Shown here piece by piece: positions 42,582-51,571 of a DNA stretch of 54,023 nt (the stretch's first letter is position 1; every line of letters starts with the position of its first letter). Both the position numbers and the translations under genes were made by a program. This DNA is from Desulfobacteraceae bacterium (lineage in GTDB: Bacteria; Desulfobacterota; Desulfobacteria; Desulfobacterales; Desulfosalsimonadaceae): assembly GCA_003597945.1 (NCBI GenBank), contig QZJS01000019.1:1-54023 (forward strand), in the 5' to 3' direction. The notes under the pieces are model-generated. The model searched no databases. It saw only the letters and a program-made list of their open reading frames with translations, and was not told the origin of the DNA.

Positions 42582-42726
42582 AGAAGCCGTTTCAAAACTT
42601 CAGATCAGGTTCGAGGGCAAGGCGCGGGCCAATGAAAAAGCGGAGCATATTTAATAATATGTGAGCATTTTGAAGCGGCCTGCAACGCAGCCATCGGGCC
42701 TCAGATGGGGTTTTGAAACGGCTTCT
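42582..42726 (+). repeat. 145-base MITE-like element with 17-base perfect ends
   Basis: Terminal inverted repeats AGAAGCCGTTTCAAAAC (42582-42598) and its exact complement (42710-42726). The middle folds around CATATTTAATAATATG. It occupies almost the whole gap between the decarboxylase and transporter genes. It has no coding capacity, and no flanking target duplication was confidently identified. Confidence 0.8.
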
Positions 42727-42790
42727 ATCAATGTGATCTGACTGTTGCGGCCGGAAGCGCCTGCAGAGCCATTCAGGAGCGCAAACGCCT

Positions 42791-44152
42791 ATGGAAACGC
42801 CCTTTGCTTTTGACTCCATGCTGGTTTTCGCCTGGATTTCCTTTTTTCTTCTGGCGGGCATATATCTCAGGGCCAGGGTGGCGCTGATCCAGAGATTCTT
42901 ATTCCCCAGTTGCCTGGTGGGAGGTTTTGCCGGACTGGTTGCCATGCAGACCGGTCTTGTGGCTGTGGATATCAGTTCTCTGGAAGAATTTGGATATCAT
43001 TTGTTCAATATTTCCTTCATTTCCGTCGGGCTGACCCGTAACGAAGAAGCCGGTGCGCCATCCAGACCGCATGGGGGGATGAAAGGCCCCTTGTGGATGG
43101 CCCTTGTCCAGGGCCTTACTTTCCCGATGCAGGCCGTGGTCGGAGGGCTTTTTGTGCTCCTGTTGGGGGCGCTGGGTATGGAACTTTTCATAACGTTCGG
43201 GTTTCTGGCCCCTCTTGGATTCAATGAAGGCCCGGGCCAGGCCCTGTCCATAGGCAAGGCATGGGAAGCGGTGGGTTTCGCCAACGGGGCTACTATTGGG
43301 CTCACTTTTGCGGCAATCGGTTATTTTTTCTCCTTCTTCGTGGGCGTGCCTCTGGTGAATTACGGATTGCGCAAAGGGTGGGCCGGCCCTGAACAAAAAA
43401 AGCTGACGCGTGACTGTATCACCGGGGTTTTTTCCAGCAATGTGGAATGCGAATCCGCGGGCAGACTGACGATCCATTCGGGCAATGCTGAAACCCTGGC
43501 TTTTCAGGCGGCCCTGATCGGCGTGGTTTACGGCGTCACTTATATAATTATCAAAACGGCGGGTTCACTGCTCCCGCAGGACGCCGCAACCATTTTGTGG
43601 GGGTTCTTTTTCTTTGTGGGTCTGGGGGTTGCCCTGGGTTTGAAAAAAACCATGGGAATGGCCGGACTGGGGCATTTAACGGACCCCGGCATTCAGCGGA
43701 GGATAACGGGATGGTCCGTTGACTTGCTGATTGTGGCCACGGTCATGGCCATCCAGTTGACGGTGGTCTGGGAATACATTCTGCCTATCGGAGCCATATC
43801 CCTTACCATAGGATGCCTTACCACCTTTTTGGTTATATGGTTCGGCAGACGGGTTCCCGGCTTCCCCCTGGAGCGCATGGCGGCCATATTTGGAACTGTT
43901 ACCGGCACGGTATCCTGCGGGCTCCTGCTCTTAAGAATTGCGGATCCGGAATTCCGGACCCCCGTGGCCTATGAAATCGCGGTTATGAACGCTTTTGCCC
44001 TGCCCTTCGTGGGTGGAGGGACTGTGCTGATCAACGCGCCCCTGTGGTGGGGCTGGAGCGTGGGCCTGACCATCCTGGTATTAATCGGTGTTATGGGCAT
44101 TTCTTTCATTCTGCTCAAAGCGCTGGGTTTGGTGGGCCAAAAAAATTTCTGA
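42791..44152 (+). CDS. GltS-type sodium/glutamate symporter family protein
   Basis: Integral membrane protein of 453 residues with about ten to twelve hydrophobic segments. The motif GTVTGTVSCGLLLLRIADP matches the second half of GltS (ESS family), and the first half has GFLAPLGFNEGPGQAL. It probably carries glutamate or a related anion across the inner membrane with sodium. Its pairing with the PLP decarboxylase suggests substrate uptake or substrate/product exchange. AGGAG precedes the ATG. Confidence 0.87.
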   Translation: METPFAFDSMLVFAWISFFLLAGIYLRARVALIQRFLFPSCLVGGFAGLVAMQTGLVAVDISSLEEFGYHLFNISFISVGLTRNEEAGAPSRPHGGMKGPLWMALVQGLTFPMQAVVGGLFVLLLGALGMELFITFGFLAPLGFNEGPGQALSIGKAWEAVGFANGATIGLTFAAIGYFFSFFVGVPLVNYGLRKGWAGPEQKKLTRDCITGVFSSNVECESAGRLTIHSGNAETLAFQAALIGVVYGVTYIIIKTAGSLLPQDAATILWGFFFFVGLGVALGLKKTMGMAGLGHLTDPGIQRRITGWSVDLLIVATVMAIQLTVVWEYILPIGAISLTIGCLTTFLVIWFGRRVPGFPLERMAAIFGTVTGTVSCGLLLLRIADPEFRTPVAYEIAVMNAFALPFVGGGTVLINAPLWWGWSVGLTILVLIGVMGISFILLKALGLVGQKNF

Positions 44153-44164
44153 TCCCGCAAAACA

Positions 44165-44305
44165 TCAAAGGACGATGGATAGGCCCGCCCCCAGCACCAG
44201 AACAAAGACCAGAATGGTGCAGGCATATTCATCGATCAGGCTGTGCAGCCTTTCCCCAATGATAATTCCCAGAATAATCAGGGGAAACAGTATTACTATG
44301 CTCAT
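44165..44305 (-). CDS. Small membrane protein, 46 residues
   Basis: Too short for ordinary gene finding. It reads MSIVILFPLIILGIIIGERL, then a polar linker and a second hydrophobic segment (ILVFVLVLGAGLSIVL). Two membrane helices are predicted by eye, faintly like the N-terminal piece of LysO/DUF340 exporters. It lies 18 bases behind the aldo/keto reductase stop on the same strand. Whether it is expressed is unknown. Confidence 0.45.
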   Translation of the reverse strand: MSIVILFPLIILGIIIGERLHSLIDEYACTILVFVLVLGAGLSIVL

Positions 44306-44323
44306 CTGCTTTGCCCCCGGCAT

Positions 44324-45181
44324 TTAACCAAAATGGCGGTAAAACGCGAGCCGCCGGGCATCTTCCTTAAAAGGCGCCATGAGCTTGCGCAGTTCCGTTT
44401 TGCCGGGCGGCTGGTCGAGTCGCCCGGCGGCGGCCAGGGTTTCAACTTCGTCCACGCCTGAACAGCCGGCAATGGCAACGGTGATGGGCTTGCTTAAGGC
44501 ATAACGCAGCAGCAGTTCCGGGGTTACCCCGAGATGGGGCGCAATGTAATGCCCGGCCCCGAAAATTTTCATGGCAATGACGGCAATGCCTTTATCCAGG
44601 GCTGCCGGAAGCGTTTTGGTCAGAAAACCGCCCAGCACTTCCTCAACGGGATTGACCGGCATCATGACCGAATCCACGGGCCATTGCCTGACAGCCCGGG
44701 CAAGAATGTCCGGGTCATGGTGCCCGGTAACTCCGATAAACCGGGTTTTCCCCGCTTCTTTCGCCTCCATAAAAGCTTCCAGCGCCCCTCCGGGACCCGA
44801 TATCACGGACAAATCCTCAGCGGTTCGAACGTCATGGATCTGCCAGAGATCCAGATGATCGACGCCAAGCCGCCCCAGGGTATCCTCCAGATCCTGACGC
44901 GCGCCGGCTTTATCCCGACTGGCTGACTTGCTGGCCTGAAACACGCGGCTTCTTGCCCGCGAGTCCTGCGTCCATATCCCGCCGTAATATACCTCGCTGT
45001 CCGAATAAACGCGCGCGCTGTCAAAATAGGTGATGCCTTCGGCAATGGCCGAACGGATCACCTTGCGGGCCGCGTCGGTTTTTCCGGTGGTTCTGAGAAC
45101 CCCTTCGCCGCCTAATCCCACGCGGGTAACCATCCGCCCGGTTGTTCCAAATTCTACTGTCGGTATGGAGTTTGTTTTCAT
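44324..45181 (-). CDS. Aldo/keto reductase
   Basis: NAD(P)H-dependent oxidoreductase with TIM-barrel fold, 285 residues from the ATG at 45181; a TTG at 45214 would add 11 residues. Catalytic tetrad members are visible: Asp and Tyr in YFDSARVY, Lys in QASKSASRD and His in WQIHDV. The nucleotide-binding C-terminal segment is TVAIAGCSGVDEVE. Its substrate is unknown. The gene is convergent with gltS. Confidence 0.9.
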   Translation of the reverse strand: MKTNSIPTVEFGTTGRMVTRVGLGGEGVLRTTGKTDAARKVIRSAIAEGITYFDSARVYSDSEVYYGGIWTQDSRARSRVFQASKSASRDKAGARQDLEDTLGRLGVDHLDLWQIHDVRTAEDLSVISGPGGALEAFMEAKEAGKTRFIGVTGHHDPDILARAVRQWPVDSVMMPVNPVEEVLGGFLTKTLPAALDKGIAVIAMKIFGAGHYIAPHLGVTPELLLRYALSKPITVAIAGCSGVDEVETLAAAGRLDQPPGKTELRKLMAPFKEDARRLAFYRHFG

Positions 45182-45464
45182 GACACTGATTATCCCCTTA
45201 TTAATTTTCGCCAAACGGACTGGATTAGACTCTGCATCTGTTTACTGTTTAAGATACCCATAAAAAACATTCAAATCAAGCCACTGCCGCCGGGGAAGGC
45301 CGCTTTGCCTGATTGCCATTAATCGCCTTTTTGTTATTAAAATTCCGGAATAAAGGAAGATTTCGAGAGTAAACTGTCATTAAAACCCTGTCATTAAAAC
45401 CCTTGCAAATGCCCATTGGATTGAATAATATATGAGCATTAATAATGCGCATCAGGAGGCCGGC

Positions 45465-45713
45465 ATGCAAGTCAATGTTTATGATGCAAATGCGCCGAAA
45501 AAATCAGCGAATCTGAGTATCAACAGCGATCTTCTTCAAAGGGCACGGGAACATCACATCAACCTTTCAAAAGCCTTGGAGCAGCGCCTTGTGGAGATGC
45601 TGCTGGAGGAAAACCGGCGAAAATGGAGGGAAGAAAACCAGGACGCGATTGACGCCTACAACCGACGCATCGAGACATGCGGGGTGTTCGGCGAAGGGCT
45701 GCGGAGATTCTGA
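45465..45713 (+). CDS. ccdA: CcdA-type antitoxin
   Basis: Antitoxin of 82 residues with a ribbon-helix-helix N-terminus (KKSANLSINSDLLQRAREH) and a C-terminal toxin-binding tail (WREENQDAIDAYNRRIETCG). The start at 45465 is set by AGGAGG 5-10 bases upstream, rather than the earlier ATG at 45432. Its stop overlaps the toxin start as TGATG. Confidence 0.93.
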   Translation: MQVNVYDANAPKKSANLSINSDLLQRAREHHINLSKALEQRLVEMLLEENRRKWREENQDAIDAYNRRIETCGVFGEGLRRF

Positions 45714-46027
45714 TGGCCCAGTTTGACGTCTTTGAAAACCCCGACGGAAAAACAAATCAGGCGATTCCCTATCTGCTGGATATCCAGGCCGACCTCCTCG
45801 ACGATCTTGCCACGCGCGTGGTCGTGCCGCTGGTGGAGGCATCGGCAATGGGCAAAGCCGTCAGTCACCTCCATCCCGGGTTCACCATCGAAAATGTCAG
45901 CGTCTTCATGTCGACTGCGGAGTTGGCCGGGATTTCCGCGCGATCTTTGGGTAAAAAGGTCGGCTCGCTCGCGGATAAACGCCCGGAGATCATTGCCGCT
46001 CTTGATTTTCTCTTCACCGGCTTCTGA
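45713..46027 (+). CDS. ccdB: CcdB-type DNA gyrase toxin
   Basis: CcdB toxin of 104 residues that traps DNA gyrase on DNA. Typical features are QFDVFENPD at the start, PYLLDIQADLLDDLATRVVVPL, and the end RPEIIAALDFLFTGF, which approximates the WGI-type tail by FTGF. Translationally coupled to ccdA. Gyrase poisoning depends on the last residues, which differ from those of the F plasmid. Confidence 0.92.
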   Translation: MAQFDVFENPDGKTNQAIPYLLDIQADLLDDLATRVVVPLVEASAMGKAVSHLHPGFTIENVSVFMSTAELAGISARSLGKKVGSLADKRPEIIAALDFLFTGF

Positions 46028-46481
46028 TGGCCGGCCGGCCGGCTGTGCCGGAATATAGACGACGCCCCCGGGTGTGCGGGAAAAGGCAACGGCGTTTAAA
46101 AAAATTCCCCATTCCAGAGCATCCGGCAAAGCAACTCCACCGGGACGATTTCAATGCCGTCTTCGGTCTTGCGGGGTCTGGACTCCAGGCAGATTCCCCC
46201 CGCAACAGCAACATATCCTGTAATTTTCAAGTATAGATTTAAAATTACATGTATTTTTCAAGCAGCCGGAGTTCAACATGTTGCTTCATCGCCCGCCCGG
46301 CCTTACAGATGCATGTTTATCGGATTTAATTCAGAGCGGGTGTAACCAACGATAACGCAAAAACGACTTAATACTCAGGACGGCGGAAATGGAAACAACC
46401 CCGGTGCCGTTATCTGAAATCCGGCCCGGAGTTTTTATAATCGGCTTGAAACAAAAAAAATATAATGATCGGGAGGCGAAA
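46028..46481. other. Gap with a possible HicB relic
   Basis: No intact gene. On the minus strand about 46255-46316 reads CKAGRAMKQHVELRLLEKY, which resembles the KARWGMKEHVELLKE segment of the HicB at 37.7 kb, so a decayed hicB is likely. A 43-codon minus-strand frame next to it (VAVAGGICLESRPRKTEDG) is not recognised. Confidence 0.4.
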
Positions 46482-46868
46482 ATGAAAAAAATATTGATCG
46501 TATTGACAGCGATGATTTTTTATCTTTCTTTTGCGGCCGATCCGGCTTTTGCCGGCAGCAAGGAACGGCATCGGTGGGAAGGCGTGGCCATCGGCGTGGG
46601 CGCCGCCATACTGGGAAACGCGATTATCAAGAGCTATCAGCCGGAGCGTGTGACGGTCGTCGAACGCCACACCTATTATCAGCCCGTTCCTCCGCGCCAC
46701 AGTCAGCGGTATTGTGAGCCTCGTCAGGTATGGGTTCCCCCGGTATATGAAAAGGTATGGAATCCAGGCCATTACGAATATGGCAGATGGGTTCCGGGGC
46801 AGCATATCATGCTGGAAAGAACGCCGGGATACTATGTGGAAGAGCGGGTCTGCCGAAATTACCGGTAA
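46482..46868 (+). CDS. Small exported protein with tyrosine/proline-rich repeats
   Basis: A 128-residue secreted or periplasmic protein. The signal peptide (MKKILIVLTAMIFYLSFA) ends near AFAGS. The mature part has a glycine-rich hydrophobic stretch (AIGVGAAILGNAII) and a tail with GHYEYGRWVPGQ and PGYYVEERV, like the YxxGHW-type repeats of envelope proteins. GGGAGG sets the start at 46482. The function is unknown. Confidence 0.75.
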   Translation: MKKILIVLTAMIFYLSFAADPAFAGSKERHRWEGVAIGVGAAILGNAIIKSYQPERVTVVERHTYYQPVPPRHSQRYCEPRQVWVPPVYEKVWNPGHYEYGRWVPGQHIMLERTPGYYVEERVCRNYR

Positions 46869-46877
46869 TCATCAATG

Positions 46878-46900
46878 GCCGCCCTGGTACCCCGGGCGGC
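46878..46900 (+). terminator. Hairpin between two exported-protein genes
   Basis: GCCGCCC (46878-46884) pairs with GGGCGGC (46894-46900) over a 9-base loop. No T-tract follows, so attenuation rather than termination is more likely. Confidence 0.35.
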
Positions 46901-46924
46901 GGACTGGATCCCGAGGAGGGCGCC

Positions 46925-47245
46925 ATGAAATGGATAACATATTGTATTGCATTGCTGATTTTCCCCGCGATGGCCTTTGCGGGCGATATTTACCAAAAAT
47001 ATGACAGCAGCCAACGATATAAAGGGTATGATTATTATTACCGCCTCCGCCATCCCGTCAGACCGATGCCACCCTATGCTCAATTTACAGGCTGTCAGAA
47101 ACGCGGACCTTTCGATGCGCCGATATGTCAGAGATATCTTCCGCACAGTGATACCCGTTACCGACGATATGGATATGACGATCGTTACCGCATGCCCCAT
47201 ACCCCTTATCCCCCGCGCAGAGAACGCCCTTGCCGGAGGTATTAA
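46925..47245 (+). CDS. Small exported tyrosine/arginine-rich protein
   Basis: A 106-residue protein with signal peptide MKWITYCIALLIFPAMAFAG and a mature region of Tyr, Arg and Pro repeats (YKGYDYYYRLRHP, YRRYGYDDRYRMP). Two Cys in QKRGPFDAPICQRY and CQK could form a disulfide. GAGGAGG precedes the ATG. No family recognised. It follows the other small exported protein in the same direction. Confidence 0.65.
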   Translation: MKWITYCIALLIFPAMAFAGDIYQKYDSSQRYKGYDYYYRLRHPVRPMPPYAQFTGCQKRGPFDAPICQRYLPHSDTRYRRYGYDDRYRMPHTPYPPRRERPCRRY

Positions 47246-47290
47246 ATTGGGCATGGTCGATAGGGACTCGCTCGCCGCTACTCTTCCGCA

Positions 47291-49435
47291 CTAAAACCGG
47301 TATCCGGCGGTTACCCATATGTTTCTGCCTTCAATGGGGTGCTGGCTCGGGTAATAAGCCCCCGTGGCCGTCCGGATGCCGGGGTCATATGCCGCTTCGT
47401 CGAAAAGGTTGTTGATCAGCAGTTCGAAGAACAATCCATCCATAAAGGCGTCTTTCCAGTGGATGTTGGAATGAAACAGGATATAGTCGTCGACTTTCGA
47501 AGTCGGGTTGGTGCCGATGGTATCGCGTTCATAAACATAGTTGGAGCGCAGATGGAAAGACAGATTCGGCAGAAGGTAATACGTGGCGCCGACATTGAAT
47601 TTATGCTCCGGAATGTTGGGGATGCGCTCCCCGTCCTGGGCGGCCGGAGAGTCGACCAGCGTGTCGGGCAGATCGGAATACTCTCCCCTGGAAAACGTGT
47701 AGTTGAAAAAGACGTTGCACCGGGCGGTAAGGTTTAGGTCCGCATTGAATTCGATGCCCGTGATCCGGGCTTTGCCGATATTGCGATTCTGGTTCCAGAA
47801 ATCATAATTGGAATCCGGGTTGGGGATGTCGGTTTTGACCTCCATCAGCAGGTCCCGGATTTCATTGTGGTATCCTTGAAGGCTGACATGGCCCGTACCG
47901 GGAATGGCATAGGAGAACCCCAGCTCGACGGCCCGCATTTTTTCAGGATCAAGATCGGGGTTATCCAGCCGCTGGGGCGTCCGGTTAAACAATTCCCACG
48001 CCGTGGGGGCGCGAAAACCGGTGGAAAAAAGCGCTCCCACCGTAAACCGCCCCAGCTCGACAATTGAACTGAGCCGGTAGGTATGGGCGTCTTCATAATT
48101 GCTGTTCTTGTCAAGGCGATAGCCGCCAAGCAAAGAAATATTGGGGGCGGCCTGGTATATGCCCTGCCAGTAGCCCGCGTAATTATTGCATTTATGTTGC
48201 GTGTAGACGCCATAGCCCCTGGGCACCACATTGTACATGGCTTCCAGTCCGAAAATATTCTCCAGCGCGTCAAGGGCCTGCCAGTGGAGCCGCTCTTTGA
48301 TTTCATAAGAATCATCCGGCCGGGCGTAGCCGGAGGCAATGCGGACATCATCGGGGTGATTATAGGCATCCGGGCCGGGAGTGTTAGGATAGGCCTCATG
48401 GCTTGAGTTTAACAGCTCGGTATGCCGGACAATGACTTCGCTGTCTATGCCCAGCCCGGGGCGTATATCCCAAAAATAACCCAGACCGAATGTATTGCCG
48501 CGGAAATCCCAGGCCGAATCCACAAATCCGTTGGCGTCCGTATCGATCTGGTACGTCCCGTTGGCAAAGGTGCCGTCTCCCTGGAGGTACTGCCAGTTGA
48601 TGGTTTCAAACCGGAGATTGCCGTAGGTGAATTTTGCCGTCAAATTGTATGTTTCTGAATCCGCGACGTTGAAGTCATCCGACCACCAGTAGCCCAGGCC
48701 GTCTTCATTTAAGTTCTGGATGCCGCCGAAATCCGGGCCGTCGCTCTTGGAAAAATATCCGCCGATGCCGTACGTAAAAGGCAGCGGCGCGTCGGAATGG
48801 CCGCCGTTAATGCCGAACGCGAATCCGCCGGCCATGTTTTCATCATCCTTCCACGTGCCGCCAAAGGTCCGGACATGGCTGGAGGCGTCGGGTCCGCTTT
48901 TGGTGATGATATTGATCACGCCGTTGAACGCATTGGCCCCGTAAAGGGCGGACGTCGGCCCGGCAACGATTTCGATGTGATCTACATTGTACAGGGGGAA
49001 CCGTATGGTCCCGCCCAGCGCGGCGTTTTCAGATATGTTGTTGTCAAGGATACCGTCAACGTACACCAGGGTTCGCTGATTATTGCCGACCAGGCCCCGC
49101 TGGTGAATCAAATCCGGAAAGATTCCATAGGTGTGCTGAAAATCAAATCCCGGCACATCGTGCAAGGCATCGGCCAGGGTACGGTATCCCCGTTCGCGGA
49201 TCTGGTTTTCGGTAATCACGTAGACGGTGGTCGGCGATTGGTTGAGTTTGATCCGGGTGCGGGTGGGGGTGATGACCTCGATTTCCATCAACTGGTCGAT
49301 GTTCATTTCCATTAATTTTTCGAAATCCCGGGCCGGGGCGTCATCATGGTGGGCCCGGGCAAACGCCGGCAGGAAAAAAGCGGTCAAGACAGCCAGAACA
49401 GCAATGCAACCCTGGATGATTGCGCCGCGCATCAT
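47291..49435 (-). CDS. TonB-dependent outer-membrane receptor
   Basis: Outer-membrane receptor of 714 residues from the ATG at 49435, with GGGAG upstream. A signal peptide is followed by a plug domain (VITENQIRERGYRTLADALHDVPGF, in part YRTLADALHDVPGF; VEIVAGPTSALYGANAFNGVINI in part GPTSALYGANAFNG). A beta-barrel ends with the typical aromatic VTAGYRF. The N-terminal FEKLMEMNIDQLMEIEV resembles receptors of unspecified iron or vitamin complexes. No neighbouring transport genes identify the cargo. Confidence 0.93.
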   Translation of the reverse strand: MMRGAIIQGCIAVLAVLTAFFLPAFARAHHDDAPARDFEKLMEMNIDQLMEIEVITPTRTRIKLNQSPTTVYVITENQIRERGYRTLADALHDVPGFDFQHTYGIFPDLIHQRGLVGNNQRTLVYVDGILDNNISENAALGGTIRFPLYNVDHIEIVAGPTSALYGANAFNGVINIITKSGPDASSHVRTFGGTWKDDENMAGGFAFGINGGHSDAPLPFTYGIGGYFSKSDGPDFGGIQNLNEDGLGYWWSDDFNVADSETYNLTAKFTYGNLRFETINWQYLQGDGTFANGTYQIDTDANGFVDSAWDFRGNTFGLGYFWDIRPGLGIDSEVIVRHTELLNSSHEAYPNTPGPDAYNHPDDVRIASGYARPDDSYEIKERLHWQALDALENIFGLEAMYNVVPRGYGVYTQHKCNNYAGYWQGIYQAAPNISLLGGYRLDKNSNYEDAHTYRLSSIVELGRFTVGALFSTGFRAPTAWELFNRTPQRLDNPDLDPEKMRAVELGFSYAIPGTGHVSLQGYHNEIRDLLMEVKTDIPNPDSNYDFWNQNRNIGKARITGIEFNADLNLTARCNVFFNYTFSRGEYSDLPDTLVDSPAAQDGERIPNIPEHKFNVGATYYLLPNLSFHLRSNYVYERDTIGTNPTSKVDDYILFHSNIHWKDAFMDGLFFELLINNLFDEAAYDPGIRTATGAYYPSQHPIEGRNIWVTAGYRF

Positions 49436-49504
49436 CTTGACTCCCGTGATGGGGTGAACGGTCAAACGGCAGATTCAGATAAGATATTGTTTTTTTCGAC
49501 TCAA

Positions 49505-49533
49505 GCTATCTCAGAAATTGTCTTTTTTGTCAA
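49505..49533 (-). promoter_or_regulatory. Possible promoter of the TonB-dependent receptor
   Basis: On the minus strand TTGACA (49528-49533) is followed after about 17 bases by a weak -10 (GATAGC, near 49505-49510). It lies about 70 bases before the receptor start. No Fur-box match was recognised. Confidence 0.35.
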
Positions 49534-49667
49534 GTTTTAACAGGCAGTCTTAGCGGGCCTCATGGGATTTCGAAAATGGCAAAACACGGCGAACCGGAAT
49601 CGGCGGCAACACATTGCCAATTTTTTTAAACGATTTGGAAATATGGTCAAAAACTGCCAGGCAACGA

Positions 49668-50039
49668 CTAAAGCACCTGACAAGGATACATTTTTATTTT
49701 GGGATCATCCGTCATTAAGGGATAGTTGTCCGCCATGCTCTGGGCAACAAGCATCCGATCGAAAGGGTCTTTATGATGGAAGGGCATATCCTTGAGCAAC
49801 AATGCTGCATCCGCGCTGAAATCAAGCAGCGCGAATCCGCTCTCAGCAGCTATTTGCACCGGATTGAAGTCAACGGCAATTTTCCCGAGAGACGCCTTTA
49901 TCATAATTTCAGCAATAGTGACGGCGCTGACGTATATGGTATTGGACAAATCTTCCAGTGCCGAACGTTTCGCGCCGCTGATCCTGTCCGGATGCGACAA
50001 CGCCCAGAGAAAAATATGCGTATCAATAATGATATTCAT
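49668..50039 (-). CDS. PIN domain toxin (VapC family)
   Basis: A 123-residue PIN-domain ribonuclease toxin. Acidic metal residues are visible in IIIDTHIFLWAL, VTIAEIMIKASLGK and DPFDRMLVAQS, with MTDDPKI near the end. It overlaps the antitoxin gene by 4 bases (ATGA). Expected to cleave a specific tRNA or rRNA. Confidence 0.93.
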   Translation of the reverse strand: MNIIIDTHIFLWALSHPDRISGAKRSALEDLSNTIYVSAVTIAEIMIKASLGKIAVDFNPVQIAAESGFALLDFSADAALLLKDMPFHHKDPFDRMLVAQSMADNYPLMTDDPKIKMYPCQVL

Positions 50040-50272
50040 GAATGACCGCCGTAAAACATAGAGGTTATTTCGGCATCTTCTTCCATGATATCATCGGGCG
50101 GTGTGAACTTTCCAGCCAGCAAGCCGAGTTTCCTTTTTCCTTCCGGTTTATGAATCACCAGATCCACAAGCGGCAGGTTGTTCTTTGCGATAACGACCCT
50201 TTCCCCCCGGTATACCAGCGCAACCAGTTTGGAGAGGTTGGTTTTTGCCTCCGAAATATTGACGATCTTCAT
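50036..50272 (-). CDS. Phd/YefM family antitoxin
   Basis: A 78-residue Phd-type antitoxin: MKIVNISEAKTNLSKLVALV with the dimerising DNA-binding fold, then GERVVIAKNNLPLVDLV, and an acidic C-terminal arm (PPDDIMEEDAEITSM) that would bind the PIN toxin. First gene of the operon. Confidence 0.93.
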   Translation of the reverse strand: MKIVNISEAKTNLSKLVALVYRGERVVIAKNNLPLVDLVIHKPEGKRKLGLLAGKFTPPDDIMEEDAEITSMFYGGHS

Positions 50273-50301
50273 TGTATTCTCATCATGTTCAGGTTAAAAT
50301 A

Positions 50302-50328
50302 GACCAACTTGGTCATTTCTGGTCAAGT
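50302..50328 (-). promoter_or_regulatory. Operator/promoter of the phd-vapC pair
   Basis: A palindrome GACCAA-c-TTGGTC (50302-50314) overlaps the -10 of a minus-strand promoter. Its -35 is TTGACC (about 50320-50325), with related half-sites (TGGT/ACCA) beside it. This is typical autoregulation by the antitoxin-toxin complex. Confidence 0.55.
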
Positions 50329-50473
50329 GTACCAAGCGAAGATCGTCCGGGTCAATAAAATTTCAGCCATTAAACCGACTTTATGGATAAATCCGGTCAT
50401 TTTTCTTGATCTCACATTAGTATAAGTACAATGTAGATATAAAATGGCGTATAGAAAACACAGGAGGAGCCTG

Positions 50474-51571
50474 ATGGACCAATGGAAACTGATCGCCGGC
50501 ACCGACGCCCGGCGGACCCGTTTTGATGAAATTCCCAGATACGCCGAAGGGCTCTATGAGCTAAAATCCGGGATTTACGCCTGGATGACGCCCAACGGCT
50601 CCTGGGGCGAATCCAATGCCGGGCTTGTTGTGGGCGACGGCGCGTCTCTGCTGGTGGATACTCTGTGGGACCTAAAGTATACGCACGTCATGCTGGATGC
50701 CATGCGTCCGTTGACCGATGCCGCGCCCATCAACACCGTGGTCACCACCCATGCCGACGGGGACCACTGGTGGGGCAACGAGCTGGTGGCCGGGGCCGAA
50801 ATCATCGCCACCCGGGCCTGCATCGACGAGCTCGCGTCGGTTCAGCCCAAATCCATGTTGCTGTTGGAAAAAGCCGGAAAACTGCTGAGCCGCATACCGG
50901 TATTTAATGCCGACAAAGTGGGCCACTGGTTTAAAAACATGGCGGCCCCCTACGATTTTCACAACCTTGCCCTCACCCCGCCGACCCGCGCGTTTACGGG
51001 CCGCATGCAGATGGAAGTCGGCGGCCGGCCGGTGGAGCTCATCGAAGTGGGACCGGCCCACACCCGGGGGGACCTCATCGTTTTTGTCCCGGACGCCAGA
51101 ATCCTTTTTACCGGCGATATCCTTTTTGTGGAATCCACGCCGGTGATCTGGGCCGGACCCCTAACCAACTGGCTGGAGGCCCTGGATCTGATCCTGGACA
51201 TGGACGTGGATGTCATTGTTCCCGGCCATGGCCCTGTTACGGACAAAGACGGCGTACGACAGGTAAAAGCCTACTGGGAATTTACGGACGCGGAAACCCG
51301 GCGGCGTTTTGACGCCGGATTATCGGCAGCCGAGGCGGCCCGGAATATCGTGCTGGGCGATGAATTTGCCCGCGGCCCCTTTTCGGCCTGGAACTCGCCG
51401 GAGCGGATGATGACCAACGTCCATACCCTGTATCGACACCTGCAAGAAAGAACCGATCACCCCCAAAAACCGGAACTGACCAATATTCTGCGGAAACAGG
51501 CCCTGCTGGCCCATCAACTGCCGGATGCCCAGCCTGCTGTCATGCGAAAACAAAAGGAGAGACGCCCATGA
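50474..51571 (+). CDS. Metallo-beta-lactamase fold hydrolase
   Basis: A 365-residue MBL-fold hydrolase. The signature HxHxDH reads HADGDH in TTHADGDHWWGN, so the second His is Asp. Later metal ligands are present in VGPAHTRGDLIV, LFTGDILF and VPGHGPV. The start at 50474 is set by AGGAGG. Its stop overlaps the FAH-family gene (ATGA), which implies a shared catabolic role, perhaps opening an ester or lactone before the FAH step. The substrate is unknown. Confidence 0.85.
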   Translation: MDQWKLIAGTDARRTRFDEIPRYAEGLYELKSGIYAWMTPNGSWGESNAGLVVGDGASLLVDTLWDLKYTHVMLDAMRPLTDAAPINTVVTTHADGDHWWGNELVAGAEIIATRACIDELASVQPKSMLLLEKAGKLLSRIPVFNADKVGHWFKNMAAPYDFHNLALTPPTRAFTGRMQMEVGGRPVELIEVGPAHTRGDLIVFVPDARILFTGDILFVESTPVIWAGPLTNWLEALDLILDMDVDVIVPGHGPVTDKDGVRQVKAYWEFTDAETRRRFDAGLSAAEAARNIVLGDEFARGPFSAWNSPERMMTNVHTLYRHLQERTDHPQKPELTNILRKQALLAHQLPDAQPAVMRKQKERRP

